64,000 bases of DNA from Citrobacter koseri. GTDB taxonomy: Bacteria > Pseudomonadota > Gammaproteobacteria > Enterobacterales > Enterobacteriaceae. The notes beneath the pieces were generated by a model that saw nothing but the letters and a program-made list of their open reading frames with translations, was not told where the DNA came from and ran no database searches. Made by a program: the position numbers and the translations under genes. Each line of letters opens with the position of its first letter. The stretch's first letter is position 1. Of this stretch, positions 60,963 to 64,000 are shown one piece after another. Where the stretch lies: the NCBI GenBank assembly GCA_900446925.1, contig UAVY01000011.1, positions 62,001 to 126,000 of the forward strand. Reading direction: 5' to 3'.

Positions 60963-61325
60963 AATGTCCGTGCCTGTTTATCAGATTATGGGTAAAGGAT
61001 GCCACAGACAGGATGAAAACATGAGTTTTTCGCCGCATTTGTCGAAAAAGTTTTGTAGATCTTCTGGATCGCTCGCAAAGCGATCTGTGGATAACTTTGT
61101 GCATAAATTATTACATTTCATTTAATTTCATCCTGATGATTTAATTTTCATTAAACTTACCCATGTTTTTCAAAATGTTAATTAAATCACCAGAACTTTA
61201 TCCCATTATTCAGCGTTATCTCAGTGTGTGGATAGATATCAATATTTTTTCTGTTTCGCTAAGACCCGTCATTTGATGCGTTTTCTGATAAAATCAGCCC
61301 CTTGCGTCTCTTTCGCGCACTATTT
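60963..61325. promoter_or_regulatory. Divergent polA / yihG promoter region with DnaA-box-like sites
   Basis: This 363-bp gene-free stretch is AT-rich. TGTGGATAA at 61086-61094 is a perfect DnaA box (TTATCCACA on the other strand), and a near-match TGTGGATAG lies at 61227-61235. No RNA gene was recognised. Promoters for polA (leftward) and yihG (rightward) must be here. Confidence 0.6.
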
Positions 61326-62261
61326 ATGGCTAACCCGTTGAATAATTTAATTATGACAAGAATACTCGCTGCGATAACGCTGTTGCTGAGTATCGTATTG
61401 ACCATTTTGGTCACTATTTTTTGTTCTGTGCCGATCATCCTTGCCGGGATCGTGAAGCTCCTTTTGCCCATTCCCGTCGTCTGGCGCAAGGTATCCGTTT
61501 TTTGTAATTTCATGATGTACTGCTGGTGTGAAGGGTTGGCGCTGCTGCTGCATCTCAATCCGTGGCTTAAATGGGACGTGGAAGGGCTGGAAGGCCTGAA
61601 CAAGAAAAACTGGTATCTGCTTATTTGTAACCATCACAGCTGGGCCGATATCGTGGTGCTTTGCGTTCTGTTCCGTAAGCACATTCCAATGAATAAATAC
61701 TTTCTTAAGCAGCAGCTGGCCTGGGTGCCGTTTATCGGCCTGGCCTGCTGGGCGCTGGATATGCCGTTTATGAAACGCTACTCGCGCGCTTATTTGCTCC
61801 GTCATCCCGAACAACGCGGTAAAGATGTAGAAACAACCCGCCGTTCTTGCGAGAAATTTCGCGCGCATCCCACAACGATCGTAAATTTTGTCGAAGGTTC
61901 GCGTTTTACCGAAGAGAAACGTCGGCAAACTCGCTCGCCATATAAAAACCTTCTCCCACCAAAAGCGGCGGGGATCGCGATGGCGCTAAACGTCTTAGGG
62001 TCTCAGTTCGATAAGCTGCTCAACGTTACCCTCTGCTACCCGGAAAACGATCGGAAACCATTCTACGATATGTTGAGCGGTAAACTGACGCGCATCGTGG
62101 TACGTATCGATCTGGAGCCGATTAAAGAAGAGCTACACGGTGACTATGTGAATGACAAAGGATTCAAACGCCGTTTCCAGCTTTGGTTGAATGCACTCTG
62201 GAATGAAAAAGACGAACAGATAGAAAAGATTAAAGCGGAAAACAAAAACGCCGGTCAATGA
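61326..62261 (+). CDS. yihG: Inner-membrane acyltransferase YihG
   Basis: A 311-residue lysophospholipid acyltransferase-like protein. N-terminal membrane segments ([20 protein letters not shown]) precede the catalytic HxxxxD motif [10 protein letters not shown] and the acyl-acceptor motif VEGSRFT. E. coli YihG is reported to be an alternative 1-acylglycerol-3-phosphate acyltransferase that shapes cis-vaccenate content and motility. The start at 61326 ([13 protein letters not shown]) is the family start; the longer frame has no support. The stop lies in the loop of the shared terminator with dsbA. It is intact. Confidence 0.93.
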   Translation: MANPLNNLIMTRILAAITLLLSIVLTILVTIFCSVPIILAGIVKLLLPIPVVWRKVSVFCNFMMYCWCEGLALLLHLNPWLKWDVEGLEGLNKKNWYLLICNHHSWADIVVLCVLFRKHIPMNKYFLKQQLAWVPFIGLACWALDMPFMKRYSRAYLLRHPEQRGKDVETTRRSCEKFRAHPTTIVNFVEGSRFTEEKRRQTRSPYKNLLPPKAAGIAMALNVLGSQFDKLLNVTLCYPENDRKPFYDMLSGKLTRIVVRIDLEPIKEELHGDYVNDKGFKRRFQLWLNALWNEKDEQIEKIKAENKNAGQ

Positions 62262-62278
62262 CCGGCGATTTTTTTATT
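62243..62278. terminator. Bidirectional terminator between yihG and dsbA
   Basis: CGCCGGTCA and TGACCGGCG form a nine-bp stem; AAAAA lies to the left and TTTTTTT to the right, so it can end both the yihG and dsbA transcripts. The yihG stop codon is inside it. Confidence 0.9.
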
Positions 62279-62897
62279 TCTTTTCAACCAGATGTTTCAC
62301 GGTATCGGCGTACTGTTGTACGAAGATATCCATGCTGCTGGTATCCATCCCTTGCGGGTTAACCTGATATTTGCCGTTTACAAACATCGCCGGTACACCC
62401 TGAAGCTGGAGATCAGCGGCCGCTTTTTCTTGCTGCGCAACCAGTGATTTCACCACGAAGCTGTTCCATGCCGCATCGTAGTCTTCACCTTTCACACCCG
62501 CATCAACGAATACTTTGCGAATATCGGCAGCAGACTGAACGGTCTGGTTTTTCTGTACTGCTTCAAACATCGGCGCAGTGATTTTATCTTCCACGCCCAG
62601 TGCCATCGCCACAGCCCATGCCTGCGTCAGGTCCTTACCCAATGGGCCCAGGAACTCAACGTGGTATTTGGTCATTTTGGTGCCTTCAGGCAGCTTTTTC
62701 TTCACGTTATCAGAAACGTGCAGCACTTCTTCAAACTGATAGCAGTGCGGGCAGTAGAAGGAGAAAAACTCCAGAACCTGAGGCTCGCCAGCAACGGGCT
62801 TATCCAGTGTGATGTATTGCTTACCATCACTGAACTGCGCTGCCGATGCGCTAAAAGCTAAAATCATACCAGCCAGCGCCAGCCAAATCTTTTTCAT
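62274..62897 (-). CDS. dsbA: Periplasmic disulfide oxidoreductase DsbA
   Basis: A 207-residue thioredoxin-fold oxidase with signal peptide [20 protein letters not shown]. The active site CPHC is in [14 protein letters not shown], and the cis-Pro loop is [10 protein letters not shown]. It introduces disulfides into exported proteins and is reoxidised by DsbB. The start at 62897 is preceded by GGAGAGAGTTGATC. Several residues ([21 protein letters not shown]) match Salmonella rather than E. coli DsbA. It is co-transcribed with srkA, and the Cpx system controls both. Confidence 0.97.
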   Translation of the reverse strand: MKKIWLALAGMILAFSASAAQFSDGKQYITLDKPVAGEPQVLEFFSFYCPHCYQFEEVLHVSDNVKKKLPEGTKMTKYHVEFLGPLGKDLTQAWAVAMALGVEDKITAPMFEAVQKNQTVQSAADIRKVFVDAGVKGEDYDAAWNSFVVKSLVAQQEKAAADLQLQGVPAMFVNGKYQVNPQGMDTSSMDIFVQQYADTVKHLVEKK

Positions 62898-62923
62898 GAT
62901 CAACTCTCTCCTGATGTGTCCGT

Positions 62924-63910
62924 TTAATACATTGGCGTTAATTGTAAAGGGGGTTCTTGCAGCACTTTTGCCTGCTCAAGAAATGTCGCAGTCTGCCGTT
63001 GCCAGTAATCTTCCCCGGTTAACCACGGGAAATTTTTAGGAAACGCAGGATCAGCCCAGCGACGCATCAGCCAGGCAAGATAATAAACCAAACGCATCGC
63101 GCGTAAAGGCTCAATAAGTTCTATTTCAGCGGTATCGAACTCACTAACTTCTTCATAAGCCTCGATAATCGTTTCAAGCTGCATCCGCTGCTCGGCTTTA
63201 TCGCCATTCAGCAGCATCCACAGATCCTGAACGGCAGGGCCATTGCGGGCATCATCTAAATCGACAAACAGCGGGCCATCGCGCCAGAGGATATTTCCGG
63301 CATGGCAATCCCCGTGTAAACGCAGCGTCTCAAAACGGGTATGCCAACGTTCGGTAACGGCAGCAATAAGAGTGTCCGTCGCGTTCAGGAAAGCCGCTTT
63401 TTGCCCTGCGGGAATCAGTGATGCGCCTTCGAAAAGTTTACGAGGTTCAATGAGATACTCTTCCAGGCCCATTGTCGGCCGGAAGGCAAAAGAATGTTTA
63501 CGCCCGGTCTGATGCAGGCGACCCAGATAGCGTCCTACCGCTTCCATCTGATCGATATTATCCGCTTCGAACTGTCGCCCGCCGACGCTTGGGAAAATCG
63601 CGTAGTGGAATCCCTGGTGGTTCAGTAGCGTCTGGCCATTGAGGACAAGCGGCGCCGCGACCGGCACCTCATCTTTTACCAGTTCCAGTGCAAACTGATG
63701 CTCTTCCCGTATTTGGTCGGCAGACCAACGCTCAGGGCGATAAAACTTAACGACAAAGCGTCGACGGTCTTCGTCCTGAAACTGATAGACGCGGTTTTCA
63801 TAGCTGTTGAGCGGGGTAAGACCGGAATCCACCCGGATTCCCTGTTCAAACAGCGCATCCATGATGGTATCCGGGTGTAATGTCTGGAAAGTAAAAGCGT
63901 TATCGTTCAT
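62924..63910 (-). CDS. srkA: Stress-response kinase SrkA (YihE/RdoA)
   Basis: A 328-residue Ser/Thr protein kinase with a choline-kinase-like fold. The catalytic loop is [14 protein letters not shown] (Asp as base) and the metal-binding motif is [11 protein letters not shown]. It is Cpx-regulated and reported to counter MazEF-linked death and help cells survive envelope stress. It lies 26 bases upstream of dsbA on the same strand, the known yihE-dsbA operon. Full length and intact. Confidence 0.95.
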   Translation of the reverse strand: MNDNAFTFQTLHPDTIMDALFEQGIRVDSGLTPLNSYENRVYQFQDEDRRRFVVKFYRPERWSADQIREEHQFALELVKDEVPVAAPLVLNGQTLLNHQGFHYAIFPSVGGRQFEADNIDQMEAVGRYLGRLHQTGRKHSFAFRPTMGLEEYLIEPRKLFEGASLIPAGQKAAFLNATDTLIAAVTERWHTRFETLRLHGDCHAGNILWRDGPLFVDLDDARNGPAVQDLWMLLNGDKAEQRMQLETIIEAYEEVSEFDTAEIELIEPLRAMRLVYYLAWLMRRWADPAFPKNFPWLTGEDYWQRQTATFLEQAKVLQEPPLQLTPMY

Positions 63911-63986
63911 CCCATCATCCGGAAAATACTACGAATGATTCAGGATATCATTTTGTGGCGATTTCGGTGGCGCCGCTTACAAGGTT

Positions 63987-64000
63987 TTACTCTTTAATCA
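63987..64000 (-). CDS. yihD: YihD, last codons only (truncated by window edge)
   Basis: The final 14 bases on the minus strand read (V)IKE and TAA, matching the C terminus of YihD, the gene upstream of srkA in E. coli. The call is based on this short match plus conserved gene order. Confidence 0.55.

Overview
This window is a piece of an enterobacterial chromosome, almost certainly Salmonella. The gene order (cpxRA, sodA, the rha cluster, fdhD/fdoGHI-fdhE, fabY-dtd-yihY-yihX, the yih sulfoquinovose genes, bipA, glnA-glnL-glnG, hemN, yihI, csrC, engB, spf, polA, yihG, dsbA, srkA) is the E. coli/Salmonella backbone. Several traits point to Salmonella: a kdgT next to a DapA-family aldolase, a FucO-like dehydrogenase inside the rha cluster, no yihLMN between ompL and bipA, and DsbA with Salmonella-like residues. 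The subspecies cannot be fixed from the sequence alone. REP/BIME palindromes sit in at least thirteen intergenic gaps, and two ERIC elements flank csrC and spf.

Layout. 0-4.8 kb: end of cpxR, cpxA, yiiM, a DHDPS-family keto-acid aldolase and the 2-keto-3-deoxygluconate permease kdgT. 5-14.5 kb: sodA, then the L-rhamnose region (rhaT, rhaR, rhaS, rhaBAD, an iron-type alcohol dehydrogenase, rhaM). 14.7-16.6 kb: an HTH-cupin regulator divergent from azlC-azlD, and a small DUF1471 periplasmic protein. 16.7-28.4 kb: fdhD and the formate dehydrogenase-O operon fdoGHI-fdhE, split by a four-gene chaperone-usher fimbrial operon. 28.4-30.5 kb: a VapBC toxin-antitoxin pair, an Aes-like esterase and a deleted HigA/SehB-type antitoxin. 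30.5-33.4 kb: fabY, dtd, yihY, yihX. 33.6-36.4 kb: an AIDA-type autotransporter. 36.8-47.5 kb: the sulfoquinovose catabolic cluster without yihR. 47.6-64 kb: housekeeping genes, the nitrogen operon glnA-glnL-glnG with NtrC enhancers and a sigma-54 promoter, three RNA-level elements (CsrC, Spot 42, the fdoG SECIS), and small proteins (YshB and a 57-aa ORF before hemN).

A striking property is that about 43 single-base indels interrupt at least 21 otherwise well-conserved genes (kdgT, every rha gene except rhaS, the fimbrial genes, fdoG/fdoI/fdhE, yihY, yihU, yihQ, yihO, glnA, glnL, the autotransporter). For most, removing or adding the base restores the exact family length with no nonsense codons. 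About 36 are insertions, usually in or next to short homopolymer runs. I read these mainly as sequencing or assembly errors. Genes whose frame is broken are typed as pseudogene below, but their products are probably intact in the organism. yihY and glnL are kept as CDS because only the first few codons are affected.

How the genes cooperate: CpxA/R senses envelope stress, and DsbA and SrkA are classical Cpx-regulated partners at the other end of the window. The rha genes convert L-rhamnose to DHAP and L-lactaldehyde, and the FucO-like enzyme would reduce the lactaldehyde to 1,2-propanediol. The yih genes import sulfoquinovosides (OmpL, YihO/P), hydrolyse them (YihQ), isomerise (YihS), phosphorylate (YihV), cleave (YihT) and reduce the C3 sulfonate product (YihU), under the repressor YihW. 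GlnL/GlnG control glnA through the upstream NtrC sites.
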